Source: Nitrospinaceae bacterium (GTDB taxonomy: Bacteria; Nitrospinota; Nitrospinia; Nitrospinales; VA-1). Taken from it: a DNA stretch of 64,000 bases. The translations under genes and the position numbers were made by a program. Below are positions 8,312 to 17,024 of the stretch, in pieces; position 1 is the stretch's first letter, and every line of letters starts with the position of its first letter. The notes below the pieces were generated by a model. It was not told the origin of the DNA. It was given only the letters and a program-made list of their open reading frames with translations, and made no database searches. Where the stretch lies: contig JAJDAZ010000056.1 in assembly GCA_029261595.1 (NCBI GenBank), positions 124,001 through 188,000 of the forward strand. The letters run 5' to 3'.

Positions 8312-9439
8312 ATGATGAAAGCCATCCTGGCGCTGGCCGATGGAAAAATATTTGAAGGCGAAGCCTTTGGGGCGAGCGGCGAAGTCGAGGGGGAAGTTGT
8401 ATTCAACACCAGCATGTCCGGCTATCAGGAGATTTTGACCGACCCTTCCTACTGCGGTCAAATGGTCATCATGACCTATCCTCTCATCGGTAATTACGGG
8501 GTCAATCGGGAAGATTTTGAATCGGAGCGGCCTTTTCTGAAAGGATTCATCATTAAAGAATTGAGCGGGATACCCAGCAACTGGCGTTCCGAGGGCACCC
8601 TGGATCAGTTTTTAAAAGAATATGGCGTCATCGGCATCCAGGGGATCGACACCCGAGCGTTGACCCGCCACATCCGGGAGGCCGGTGCGCAACAGGCGGT
8701 GCTTTCTACAAATGAATCCGACCCGGAAGTGTTGGTGGAACGAGCGAAAAAATCAATCGGGCTGGTCGGGCAGGATATGGTTAAGGAAGTGACCTGTAAG
8801 GAACCCTACCTCTGGGAAACTCCCGGGCCCAGCCTTGGGGAAAAACCCATTGGAAAAATAACGAATGGTGAAAAGTTTTCCGTGGTGGCCTATGACTTTG
8901 GGGTCAAAAGAAATATTTTGAAAAGGCTGGCCGAGGCCGGTTGCCGTGTCCATGTGGTTCCTGCCTCAACCAGCGCCGAGGAAGCGCTGGCCCTTAAGCC
9001 GGACGGAGTATTTTTATCCAACGGTCCCGGCGACCCTGAAGGCGTCCCCTATGCGGTGGAAAATATCAAGCGCCTGATCGGGCAGGTTCCCCTCTTCGGA
9101 ATTTGTCTGGGCCATCAAATATTGACCCTTGCCTTGGGCGGAAAAACATTCAAACTGAGGTTTGGGCATCATGGAGGCAATCAACCTGTGATGGACCTCG
9201 GAACCCGGAAAGTGGAAATCACCGCGCAGAATCATGGGTTTGCGGTTGATGATAAATCCGTATCGGATGACGTTGAGGTGACTTCGATCAATCTCAATGA
9301 CCAGACGGTTGAGGGCATTCGGCATAAACAATTCCCTGCATTTTCGGTGCAATATCATCCTGAGGCCGCACCCGGTCCGCAAGATTCGGACCACTTGTTT
9401 CAGGAGTTTCTACATATTATGAAAGGAAATGAATCTTGA
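8312..9439 (+). CDS. carA: carbamoyl-phosphate synthase, small (glutaminase) subunit
   Basis: 375 residues. It hydrolyses glutamine and channels ammonia to CarB. The N-terminal CPSase domain ([17 protein letters not shown]) is followed by a class I glutamine amidotransferase domain. The nucleophile Cys265 lies in GICLGHQ and the His/Glu of the triad in [14 protein letters not shown]. An alternative ATG lies one codon later. The stop overlaps the next gene's TTG start by four bases, so the unknown gene that follows is co-translated with carA. Confidence 0.96.
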   Translation: MMKAILALADGKIFEGEAFGASGEVEGEVVFNTSMSGYQEILTDPSYCGQMVIMTYPLIGNYGVNREDFESERPFLKGFIIKELSGIPSNWRSEGTLDQFLKEYGVIGIQGIDTRALTRHIREAGAQQAVLSTNESDPEVLVERAKKSIGLVGQDMVKEVTCKEPYLWETPGPSLGEKPIGKITNGEKFSVVAYDFGVKRNILKRLAEAGCRVHVVPASTSAEEALALKPDGVFLSNGPGDPEGVPYAVENIKRLIGQVPLFGICLGHQILTLALGGKTFKLRFGHHGGNQPVMDLGTRKVEITAQNHGFAVDDKSVSDDVEVTSINLNDQTVEGIRHKQFPAFSVQYHPEAAPGPQDSDHLFQEFLHIMKGNES

Positions 9440-10308
9440 AGGAAAAATTCGATCTTCTGGTTCAAAAGATCACTCAGGATCACGATTCCAACGAAATTTT
9501 AGAGGCCAAGCGTGATTATCAAAAGCTGGCCGGTGAAATCTACGAAGATGACAAATCTTACGAAGCGCGGATGGGATTGTTCCTGGAATGGTTTATATTC
9601 GATCGAACAATTCCGGGGAAAGGCGAAACTCCTTTGGAAATACTGATCCGTAAAAGTGATGATCATGGATTGCCCGACGAATTAAAAAATGTGAAGAAGT
9701 TTGCCGAAAATTTTCATGGCCTGTTTGTTGTTAAAAAGATACGCGACGGCGAGGTGGTGGTGTTGAATCTTCTCGATGACAAAAAGTACAACGTGATTGA
9801 ATTGGAAGGAAAACTGCTTTTTCAAAAAAATGATTTGTTTGAAGGAAGGATCGTGTTTCTGGAGGGAAAATATTTTTTTACCGGTAACTTCTGCTTTCAT
9901 CCCCGTGAAGTAGAAAAATTTATTAAAGGTGAGATCAAAAAAATAAATTTCGTCCGGGAAGGTTATTTAAAACAATTAAAAAAATATAATTCCCAATTAA
10001 AAGATTTCGATTCAAAATTGGATAAGAATGCCGGGGAAATTGAAAAGCTGGAAGTGAAAAATCAAAAATCCACCTCTCCGGATAAATCCCAGTTACTGAA
10101 GGAAAAAATTGAAGAATTAAAGAATGCCCGTGCTGGGTTTGTCCAGCAGAAATCCACCATGGAAGCTGAAAAAGAAATATTGGAAGTGCAAAATATTAAA
10201 CGTGAAATCAACGAATTGTCCAACCAGTTATTGCAACGGTTGAGCTACATGAATATCAAGTGGGAGCGTTCCCGCCAGATCGATCTTCACGATATCTACT
10301 GCAATTAA
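9436..10308 (+). CDS. unknown coiled-coil protein coupled between carA and carB
   Basis: 290 residues from a TTG start (TTGA overlap with the carA stop); its TAA stop shares one base with the carB ATG (TAATG). Residues 1-170 form a mixed globular part ([39 protein letters not shown], beta-rich), and residues 175-275 are strongly charged and heptad-like, probably coiled coil. No catalytic motif or signal peptide is seen and I do not recognise the family. The ...FLEWFIFDR... segment vaguely recalls SEC-C-associated proteins, without a Cys cluster here. Its place between the two synthase subunits suggests co-expression with pyrimidine genes, not a proven role in them. Confidence 0.75.
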   Translation: MKEKFDLLVQKITQDHDSNEILEAKRDYQKLAGEIYEDDKSYEARMGLFLEWFIFDRTIPGKGETPLEILIRKSDDHGLPDELKNVKKFAENFHGLFVVKKIRDGEVVVLNLLDDKKYNVIELEGKLLFQKNDLFEGRIVFLEGKYFFTGNFCFHPREVEKFIKGEIKKINFVREGYLKQLKKYNSQLKDFDSKLDKNAGEIEKLEVKNQKSTSPDKSQLLKEKIEELKNARAGFVQQKSTMEAEKEILEVQNIKREINELSNQLLQRLSYMNIKWERSRQIDLHDIYCN

Positions 10309-13300
10309 TGCCTAAACGTACAGATATAAAGAAAATTCTACTGATAGGGGCTGGTCCCATTATCATCGGACAGGGTTGTGAATTTGACTATTCCGGCACC
10401 CAGGCGTGTAAGGCGTTGAAGGAGGAGGGTTACGAAGTCATCCTGGTCAACAGCAATCCCGCAACCATCATGACCGACCCCGAATTTGCGGACAAAACTT
10501 ATATCGAACCCGTCACTCCCAAGGTGTTGGAAATGATCATTGAGCGGGATCGACCGGACGCACTGTTGCCGACCATGGGGGGGCAAACCGGGTTGAACAC
10601 CGCATTGGCCGTGGCCGAAAACGGCGTGCTGGAAAAATACGGCGTGGAATTGATCGGCGCGGATGTGAATGCCATTCATATGGCGGAAGACCGTAATCTC
10701 TTCAAAAAGGCAATGCATCGCATCGGGCTGGATGTGCCGCCCAGCGGTCATGCAAATGATCTGGAAACCGCGTGGCGCTTGGTCAGGGAAACCGGATTCC
10801 CAGCCATCATTCGGCCTTCGTTTACCCTGGGGGGAACGGGAGGCAGTATCGCCTATTCGGAAGATGATTTTGAGCGGTTGATCCTGAAAGGTCTGCACGC
10901 CAGCCCGAACACTCAAGTTTTGATTGAAAAATCCCTGCTGGGCTGGAAAGAGTACGAACTTGAAGTGATGCGGGACATCAAAGACAACGTGGTGATTGTC
11001 TGTTCCATAGAAAATTTTGACCCGATGGGCGTCCACACCGGCGACAGCATCACCGTGGCACCCGCGCAAACGCTGACGGATAAAGAATATCAGCGGATGC
11101 GAAACGCCGCGATAGACATCATCCGTGAAATTGGCGTGGAAACCGGGGGGTCGAATATCCAGTTCGCTCTCAATCCTGAAAATGGCGACATGATCGTCAT
11201 TGAGATGAACCCCAGGGTGTCGAGAAGTTCCGCGCTGGCATCTAAGGCGACCGGGTTTCCCATTGCCAAAATTGCCGCGAAACTGGCGATAGGTTATACC
11301 CTGGATGAAATCCGCAACGATATCACCAAAGTAACCCCCGCATCCTTTGAGCCCACGCTGGATTACTGTGTGGTGAAAATCCCCCGATTCACTTTTGAGA
11401 AATTCACCGAGGCCTCGCCCGTTTTGACCACCCAGATGAAATCCGTTGGGGAAGTGATGTCCATCGGTCGAACGTTCAAGGAAGCGTTGCAAAAATCTCT
11501 GCGGTCGCTGGAAATTGGAATTTCCGGTCTGGAAGAAATTTTCCATTTTGATATGAATCAGGGGGGGGCTTCAAAAGATCAGCAGATTGCCGAAATTGAA
11601 AAGCACCTTCGCTTTCCCTATTGGGATCGAATCTGGCATATTTTCGCCGCCTTGAGGCGGGGGATCACCCAGGAGCGGATCTTTGAGTTGACCAGGATCG
11701 ACCCCTGGTTCCTATATAATATGGGTGAGCTCATTGATCTGGAACATGAGCTGATAGATGCGGGGCCTCTGGACAAGTCCAGCGATGAATTGCTGAAGAA
11801 AGCTAAAATAATGGGTTTTTCGGACAAATATCTGGCAACCCTGTGGAAACGCTCCGAAGCGCACATTGCCGAGCGGCGGCGTGCGGCCGGACTCCATCCG
11901 GTTTTCAAGCGGGTGGACACCTGCGGTGCCGAGTTTGAAGCGCACACGCCGTATTTATATTCCACCTACGAAAGCGAATGCGAATCGAACCCCAGCGATA
12001 AGAATAAAATTATTATTCTCGGCGGCGGCCCCAATCGCATCGGGCAGGGAATCGAGTTCGACTATTGCTGTGTCCATGCTTCGTTTGCCTTGAAGGAGGA
12101 CGGTTTCGAAACCATCATGGTCAATTGTAATCCGGAAACAGTCAGTACGGATTATGACACTTCCGACCGGCTGTATTTTGAGCCTCTGACCTTTGAGGAT
12201 GTCATGAACATTGTCAGGGTGGAGAAACCCACCGGGGTCATTGTTCAATTCGGCGGTCAGACTCCCCTGAAACTTGCCTTGGCGTTGAAGGAGGCGGGGG
12301 TTCCCATCATCGGGACCAGCCCGGTGGATATCGACCGGGCGGAAGATCGAAAATTATTTCAGGACGTGATCGATAAATTGCAATTAAAGCAGCCAAAAAA
12401 TGGTACCGCCACTTCCTTTGAGGAAGCAGAGCGCATTGCAGACGGCATTGGCTACCCGGTTGTGGTGCGGCCATCCTACGTTCTTGGCGGCCGGGCGATG
12501 GAAATCGTCCATTCGAAGGAGCGCCTGGATTATTATATGCATCATGCGGTCAAGGCATCGCCGGAGCATCCGATCCTAATCGACGATTTTCTTGAAAATG
12601 CCACCGAGATCGATGTCGACGCCATCTCCGACGGAACAGATGTGGTGATCGGCGGGGTCATGGAGCATATCGAGGAGGCGGGTATTCACTCTGGTGACAG
12701 TGCCTGCTCCATGCCGACGTTTTCCATACCGGAATCGGTGCTGGACGAAATCAGAAAGCAGACCAAAGCCCTGGCCAGAGAACTCAATGTCATAGGATTG
12801 GTCAATATTCAGTTTGCCGTCAAAGGTGAAACGGTTTATCTCATCGAGGTGAATCCTCGTGCGTCCCGAACCATCCCCTTTGTGAGTAAGGCGAAGGGGG
12901 TCCCGCTGGCCAAGCTGGCGGCCCGTGTGATGGCGGGAAAATCCCTGAAGGAACTTGGATTTCTGGAAGAAATAACCATCTCGCACATTGCCGTCAAGGA
13001 ATCCGTATTTCCTTTCAATAAATTCACCGAGGTGGACGTGCTTTTGGGGCCGGAAATGAAATCGACCGGCGAAGTGATGGGAATCGATTTCACTTTTGGA
13101 GGCGCCTTTGCAAAGTCTCAAATGGCCACGGGGATCAAACTGGCCCTTGAAGGGACCGTGTTCATCGGGATCAAGGAGGACGACAAGCCTGCAGCCCTCA
13201 GAGCGGTGAATGAGTTTTTAGAAATGGGATATGATATTTTAGCCACACCGGGCACATTCGAGTTTTTATCCGAAAATGGATTGAATGACAGCAAAGTTCG

Positions 13301-13559
13301 GCGGGTGGAAAAGGATTCCCCGGAAATATTTGAAGCCATCAGGAGTAATGAGATGTCTCTCATGATCAGCACGGTTTTTGGCGAAAAGGCCATTAAGAAT
13401 TCTCTTTCCCTGAGACGCGCCTCCCTGAACCAAAACATTCCCTACTGCACCACCATGGCAGGCGCTTTCGCTTACTTAAAGGCTTTAAAATCGTTGAAAG
13501 CGAAGGAATTGACGATCACCACCCTGCAGGAGTACGGCGAGGGGAAGCCTGTAGCTTAG
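10308..13559 (+). CDS. carB: carbamoyl-phosphate synthase, large subunit
   Basis: 1083 residues from the ATG at 10308, chosen because the homology ([18 protein letters not shown]) starts there; an in-frame start 48 bases earlier lies inside the upstream gene. Two duplicated ATP-grasp halves are visible ([17 protein letters not shown] near residue 15 and [17 protein letters not shown] near 567), and a C-terminal MGS-like allosteric domain ([16 protein letters not shown]) ends the protein. It makes carbamoyl phosphate from bicarbonate, ATP and CarA-derived ammonia. This is the last gene of the pyr operon; its stop is 7 bases from that of a convergent gene. Confidence 0.97.
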   Translation: MPKRTDIKKILLIGAGPIIIGQGCEFDYSGTQACKALKEEGYEVILVNSNPATIMTDPEFADKTYIEPVTPKVLEMIIERDRPDALLPTMGGQTGLNTALAVAENGVLEKYGVELIGADVNAIHMAEDRNLFKKAMHRIGLDVPPSGHANDLETAWRLVRETGFPAIIRPSFTLGGTGGSIAYSEDDFERLILKGLHASPNTQVLIEKSLLGWKEYELEVMRDIKDNVVIVCSIENFDPMGVHTGDSITVAPAQTLTDKEYQRMRNAAIDIIREIGVETGGSNIQFALNPENGDMIVIEMNPRVSRSSALASKATGFPIAKIAAKLAIGYTLDEIRNDITKVTPASFEPTLDYCVVKIPRFTFEKFTEASPVLTTQMKSVGEVMSIGRTFKEALQKSLRSLEIGISGLEEIFHFDMNQGGASKDQQIAEIEKHLRFPYWDRIWHIFAALRRGITQERIFELTRIDPWFLYNMGELIDLEHELIDAGPLDKSSDELLKKAKIMGFSDKYLATLWKRSEAHIAERRRAAGLHPVFKRVDTCGAEFEAHTPYLYSTYESECESNPSDKNKIIILGGGPNRIGQGIEFDYCCVHASFALKEDGFETIMVNCNPETVSTDYDTSDRLYFEPLTFEDVMNIVRVEKPTGVIVQFGGQTPLKLALALKEAGVPIIGTSPVDIDRAEDRKLFQDVIDKLQLKQPKNGTATSFEEAERIADGIGYPVVVRPSYVLGGRAMEIVHSKERLDYYMHHAVKASPEHPILIDDFLENATEIDVDAISDGTDVVIGGVMEHIEEAGIHSGDSACSMPTFSIPESVLDEIRKQTKALARELNVIGLVNIQFAVKGETVYLIEVNPRASRTIPFVSKAKGVPLAKLAARVMAGKSLKELGFLEEITISHIAVKESVFPFNKFTEVDVLLGPEMKSTGEVMGIDFTFGGAFAKSQMATGIKLALEGTVFIGIKEDDKPAALRAVNEFLEMGYDILATPGTFEFLSENGLNDSKVRRVEKDSPEIFEAIRSNEMSLMISTVFGEKAIKNSLSLRRASLNQNIPYCTTMAGAFAYLKALKSLKAKELTITTLQEYGEGKPVA

Positions 13560-13566
13560 CGAAGGG

Positions 13567-14571
13567 TTATTCTGCCGGGGAATAATTTTCAGGAGGCTCC
13601 CACCACGGCGTTTCTTCATTCTGGCCGCCGGGTCCTGGATCCAACGGGACGGGGTTGGTTGTCCGGGACCGTACCAGTTCACCCGTTTCAAAACCCTGCC
13701 CCGCCTCGATGGCGGCTATCGAAAACCCTTCATGCACGTCTTTCACTCGAATAACGCCTCGCCGGGTGAAGCCGCTTCCCAAATCCATCTGAGTGAAGGG
13801 GTCTTTATAGTTCAGGGTCACCGAATACACATTGAACAATTCACCAAAATCAATTCCATCGACCCGGCCCACATTGATGACGACTTCTTTTTTATCCTGA
13901 TTAACGGAAGTCACCTCTGCTTCCAGGGGTAATGGATAGAGATTCATCATCATAAAGGCATGGACCTGCCGGTTGAGGTCGAGCAAAGCTTTGCCGATAG
14001 AGCTGTTTTGAAACTTGGGCGAATAAAAATCCACTTTGGACGCGTCGAGGCTGTAGGGAACGGTTCCGGCAATGGAATTGATGCGGAATTTCCTTTTGGC
14101 AATCGATGTTTGCAAATGGTGGTTGGTGAGTTCCAGTTCGATGTCTATAACCGCCCGCTGTTTCAGGGCATCTCCCACATTCAGTATTATTTGCGCCCGC
14201 GAAGGCGGCTGGCCGGGTGTGAAATGCAGGATTTTGCCCGCTAAAATATATTGAATGGGATGATTGAGTTGCGTTCCCCCGGAATGCATTTTGCCGCCAG
14301 AGGCTTTCTTTTTGATTTGTTGGAGTCTGGGACTTTTGGGAGCGGGAGCCAGATGAAAAATTTCCTGACCCGCAAAAGATTGCTGGAGCATTTCAGCAAT
14401 GATTTTCCCAGGATGGTAGGTGGCTGCCCATCCTGCCGGGTTTTCCAGGGGCATGATCGAGAGACGGTTTTTATGGTCGCCGGCGTCAGCTCTATGAGAA
14501 TGAAACAGAAAAATGGGAATTCCGATAATGAAAAATAAAAGAAACCGGAATTTTTGCAGGATTAGCTTCAA
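13567..14571 (-). CDS. exported FlgT/CsgG-like protein
   Basis: 334 residues with a TTG start preceded by GGAGAA. A hydrophobic signal segment (LLFFIIGIPIFLFHSHRADAG) is followed by a CsgG/LpoB-like fold of weak similarity (LSIMPLENPAGWAATYHPGKIIAEML near residue 40; YILAGKILHF). The C-terminal beta-domain (VTSVNQDKKEVVINVGRVDG, RGVIRVKDVHEGFSIAAIE, FETGELV) resembles the C-terminal domain of flagellar assembly protein FlgT. It probably sits in the periplasm. It is monocistronic and convergent with carB. A flagellar link is plausible since flagellar genes lie 5 kb away, but is not shown. Confidence 0.5.
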   Translation of the reverse strand: MKLILQKFRFLLFFIIGIPIFLFHSHRADAGDHKNRLSIMPLENPAGWAATYHPGKIIAEMLQQSFAGQEIFHLAPAPKSPRLQQIKKKASGGKMHSGGTQLNHPIQYILAGKILHFTPGQPPSRAQIILNVGDALKQRAVIDIELELTNHHLQTSIAKRKFRINSIAGTVPYSLDASKVDFYSPKFQNSSIGKALLDLNRQVHAFMMMNLYPLPLEAEVTSVNQDKKEVVINVGRVDGIDFGELFNVYSVTLNYKDPFTQMDLGSGFTRRGVIRVKDVHEGFSIAAIEAGQGFETGELVRSRTTNPVPLDPGPGGQNEETPWWEPPENYSPAE

Positions 14572-14726
14572 AATGTTCTCCTCTCTTGGGATATTTATCG
14601 ACCGAAATCGTCAAATCTTCATTTTGAATTTAATATTATTGCCAAATTTTAGTAAAAGTTGTGTGCAGAGCTATCGCTAGAAAATAATTGCTCCATGGAT
14701 CTTGTTTGTCGAATGGAATTGAGGGG

Positions 14727-14755
14727 TTGACCCTTCAAATTTTGGAAAGTAGAAT
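14727..14755 (+). promoter_or_regulatory. sigma-70 type promoter abutting the start codon
   Basis: TTGACC (14727-14732), an exact 17-base spacer and TAGAAT (14750-14755) match the consensus in 5 of 6 bases in each box. The predicted transcription start, about 7 bases after the -10 box, coincides with the ATG at 14763, so the transcript may be leaderless. Confidence 0.6.
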
Positions 14756-14762
14756 TACTTTT

Positions 14763-15518
14763 ATGAAAAAATATATTTTTGGTTTGCTTGCAATTTTAAT
14801 GGTATGGGCCTGCCCCCCGGCCTCCGTGGCCGGTGAAACTCCAAAGGGGATGGTATTGATCCCCGGCGGTTGTTTCATGATGGGGACTGACAAGACGTTC
14901 GAATACAAAATGGGCTGGTACAACGAACGGGAAAAACCCGCTCATAAAGTCTGCCTCGATAGTTTTTATCTGTCCAAATACGAAGTGGACCAGAAAAGCT
15001 GGGAGGCTGTAATGGGATACAATAATTCCCCGATCAAAGGCCCCGCCCTGCCCGTTTCAGAATTGGATTGGCCGGAGGCCCGGAACTATTGCTCCAAAAC
15101 AGGAAATCGGCTGCCGACCGAGGCGGAATGGGAATATGCCGCCCGCGCAGGTTCTCAAGCGGATAACCCCTGGGGAAATGGCATCGACCGGGATTTTCTC
15201 TGGTATGGAGGCAATTCCCATCGCAAACTTTCACCTGTGGGTAAGAAAAAACCCAATGCCTGGGGGCTGCACGACATGATGGGAAGTGTCTGGGAATGGA
15301 CTGCCGACTGGTACTCCCACGACTACTACAAGGATAGCCCGGTGGACAACCCGAAAGGCCCGAAAAGAAACAGCTGGCGTGCTATACGGGGAGGTTCCTG
15401 GTTGGACGATGAAGACTTTATCCATGTGACCGTACGCTATGAGGGAATGTCCGACCCCACGGAAGATTATTGGGTGGGAGTGCGTTGCGCCCGCTCGGTT
15501 CCTAAAAAAGCCAAATAA
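14763..15518 (+). CDS. formylglycine-generating-enzyme (SUMF1)-fold exported protein
   Basis: 251 residues from ATG 14763, where a signal peptide begins (KKYIFGLLAILMVWACPPASVAG). The rest is a FGE-sulfatase/SUMF1 domain: GMVLIPGGCFMMGTD at the N-terminus, PVSELDWPEARNYC, RLPTEAEWEYAARAG, WGLHDMMGSVWEWTADWY and AIRGGSWLDD. Most bacterial exported members of this fold are not formylglycine enzymes; some are ligand-binding or ergothioneine-type relatives. No partner sulfatase is nearby, so the substrate is unknown. An earlier in-frame ATG at 14688 lies upstream of the promoter and lacks a signal peptide at its start. Confidence 0.85.
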   Translation: MKKYIFGLLAILMVWACPPASVAGETPKGMVLIPGGCFMMGTDKTFEYKMGWYNEREKPAHKVCLDSFYLSKYEVDQKSWEAVMGYNNSPIKGPALPVSELDWPEARNYCSKTGNRLPTEAEWEYAARAGSQADNPWGNGIDRDFLWYGGNSHRKLSPVGKKKPNAWGLHDMMGSVWEWTADWYSHDYYKDSPVDNPKGPKRNSWRAIRGGSWLDDEDFIHVTVRYEGMSDPTEDYWVGVRCARSVPKKAK

Positions 15519-15579
15519 ATTTTCATAGTTTCTTTGCTTCGAATAACAACTCGCTACATATCAGAAAACTGCCCTTCCT

Positions 15580-16212
15580 TTGGACGCTAAAACGATCAAC
15601 CGGATCTATAAAAAATTAAGTGAAAGCATTGGCAATGCAAATTCGGAGCTGCATTTTAAAAATAATTTTGAATTGCTGATATCGGTTATCCTCAGCGCCC
15701 AGGCCACAGATAAATCGGTGAATAAGGCGACCGGTAAATTATTTGAGCTATACCCGACGCCGCAGAAACTTCTGGACTGCGGTGAGGTGAGCCTGCTGTC
15801 CCTCATAAAAACCATCGGATTGGCTCCGACCAAAGCAAAGAATATTATTCGCACCTGCAAAATCCTTATCGATGAATTTGACGGTGAGGTTCCGGGAACA
15901 CGTAAATCCCTGGAAAAACTTCCTGGAGTCGGCAGGAAAACGGCCAGCGTGGTTTTGAACGAAGGTTTTGGCGAACCCACCATCGCGGTGGATACGCATG
16001 TGTACCGGGTCGCTTGCCGAACCGGGTTGGCTCCGGGAAAAACAGTCCTGGAAACAGAATCCCGGCTGATTGAGGTCACGCCAAAAAAATGGAAAAAGAT
16101 GGCCCATTCATATTTGATCCTGCATGGGCGTTATGTGTGCAAGGCAAAAAATTATTCCTGCGGATCCTGTGTTATCAGTAAGGAATGCGAATACTCTGAA
16201 AAATCCTTTTAA
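15580..16212 (+). CDS. nth: endonuclease III
   Basis: 210 residues from a TTG start. It is a DNA glycosylase/AP lyase for oxidised pyrimidines. The helix-hairpin-helix LEKLPGVGRKTASVVL carries the catalytic Lys and the following AVDTHVYRV the catalytic Asp. The C-terminal 4Fe-4S cluster has the C-X6-C-X2-C-X5-C spacing (CKAKNYSCGSCVISKEC). The length is standard. No Shine-Dalgarno sequence is visible before the TTG, so the exact start is uncertain. It is followed by an M14-like hydrolase gene after 27 bases. Confidence 0.95.
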   Translation: MDAKTINRIYKKLSESIGNANSELHFKNNFELLISVILSAQATDKSVNKATGKLFELYPTPQKLLDCGEVSLLSLIKTIGLAPTKAKNIIRTCKILIDEFDGEVPGTRKSLEKLPGVGRKTASVVLNEGFGEPTIAVDTHVYRVACRTGLAPGKTVLETESRLIEVTPKKWKKMAHSYLILHGRYVCKAKNYSCGSCVISKECEYSEKSF

Positions 16213-16239
16213 AAAGCACTCTCCCCATTTTTACCGACC

Positions 16240-17004
16240 ATGAGCGAAATACCCATTCGTAATTATTCTGAAATTTTGTCGCGCCTGAAGAATTCACTGG
16301 AAGGTGCCGGGAAATGGGTTCATGTAGGGGATGTCACCGGCTCCACCTCATCCCATCCCATTGAGAAAATCGTTTTTGGGGAAGGCAATGAAAAACGAGT
16401 CCTGATTTCCGCAGGTATTCACGGCGATGAACCCGCCGGGGTGGAAACAATTTGTTCCTTTATTGAGAGGAAGGAGTGTCAAAAATTTTTACAGGATTGG
16501 GAAATGACTGTGGTCCCCTGCATCAATCCCTTTGGCTATGAAAGTAACACCCGCTCCAATCACGAAGATATGGACCTCAATAGAAAGTTTAAAACCCCTT
16601 CCCCGCCGATTGAAGTTGCTCTGGCGCAAAAGCTATTTATATCACCCTTTGACCTGACCATCGAACTGCATGAAGACGTTGACAGTTCAGGCTATTATTT
16701 TTTTCACTCAAGTTTGGACGATGTTCAGTCTGCCCTGATTCCAGCCATCCTGAATAATGTCAAAACAGTCATGCCGATCAATTTAGACTCGGAAATAGAC
16801 GGAATGTCTGCAAGTGAGGGTGTCATTGAAAGGAGTGGTCTTGATGAAGACATGGACTGGTGGCCGATGGCATTTTATTCGCTGTCAAAGGGAACCCGAA
16901 CCTGCTTGACGCTGGAAACAGCAACGCGATTTCCAATGCAAACCAGGGTCACGGCGCATTTAAAAGCGATCGAGACTGCCTTGGACTTTTTCGACAAAAA
17001 GTAA
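16240..17004 (+). CDS. M14-family zinc hydrolase (succinylglutamate desuccinylase/aspartoacylase type)
   Basis: 254 residues. The zinc-binding signature GIHGDEPAGVE (His and Glu ligands near residue 62), the substrate-binding CINPFGYESNTRSNHEDMDLNR segment and the catalytic-type Glu in TIELHEDVDSSGYYFFHS place it in the M14 carboxypeptidase/AstE-AspA group. No signal peptide is present, so it acts in the cytoplasm. The exact amide substrate cannot be read from sequence. It is convergent with the mltD-like gene. Confidence 0.82.
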   Translation: MSEIPIRNYSEILSRLKNSLEGAGKWVHVGDVTGSTSSHPIEKIVFGEGNEKRVLISAGIHGDEPAGVETICSFIERKECQKFLQDWEMTVVPCINPFGYESNTRSNHEDMDLNRKFKTPSPPIEVALAQKLFISPFDLTIELHEDVDSSGYYFFHSSLDDVQSALIPAILNNVKTVMPINLDSEIDGMSASEGVIERSGLDEDMDWWPMAFYSLSKGTRTCLTLETATRFPMQTRVTAHLKAIETALDFFDKK

Positions 17005-17024
17005 AGGAAGTTAAACCTTGACTA

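Noticed and set aside
10338-11546. Long antisense frame (402 codons) opposite carB
   Set aside because: carB is unmistakable on the plus strand; the antisense frame has no domain, no ribosome-binding site, and is an effect of codon bias.
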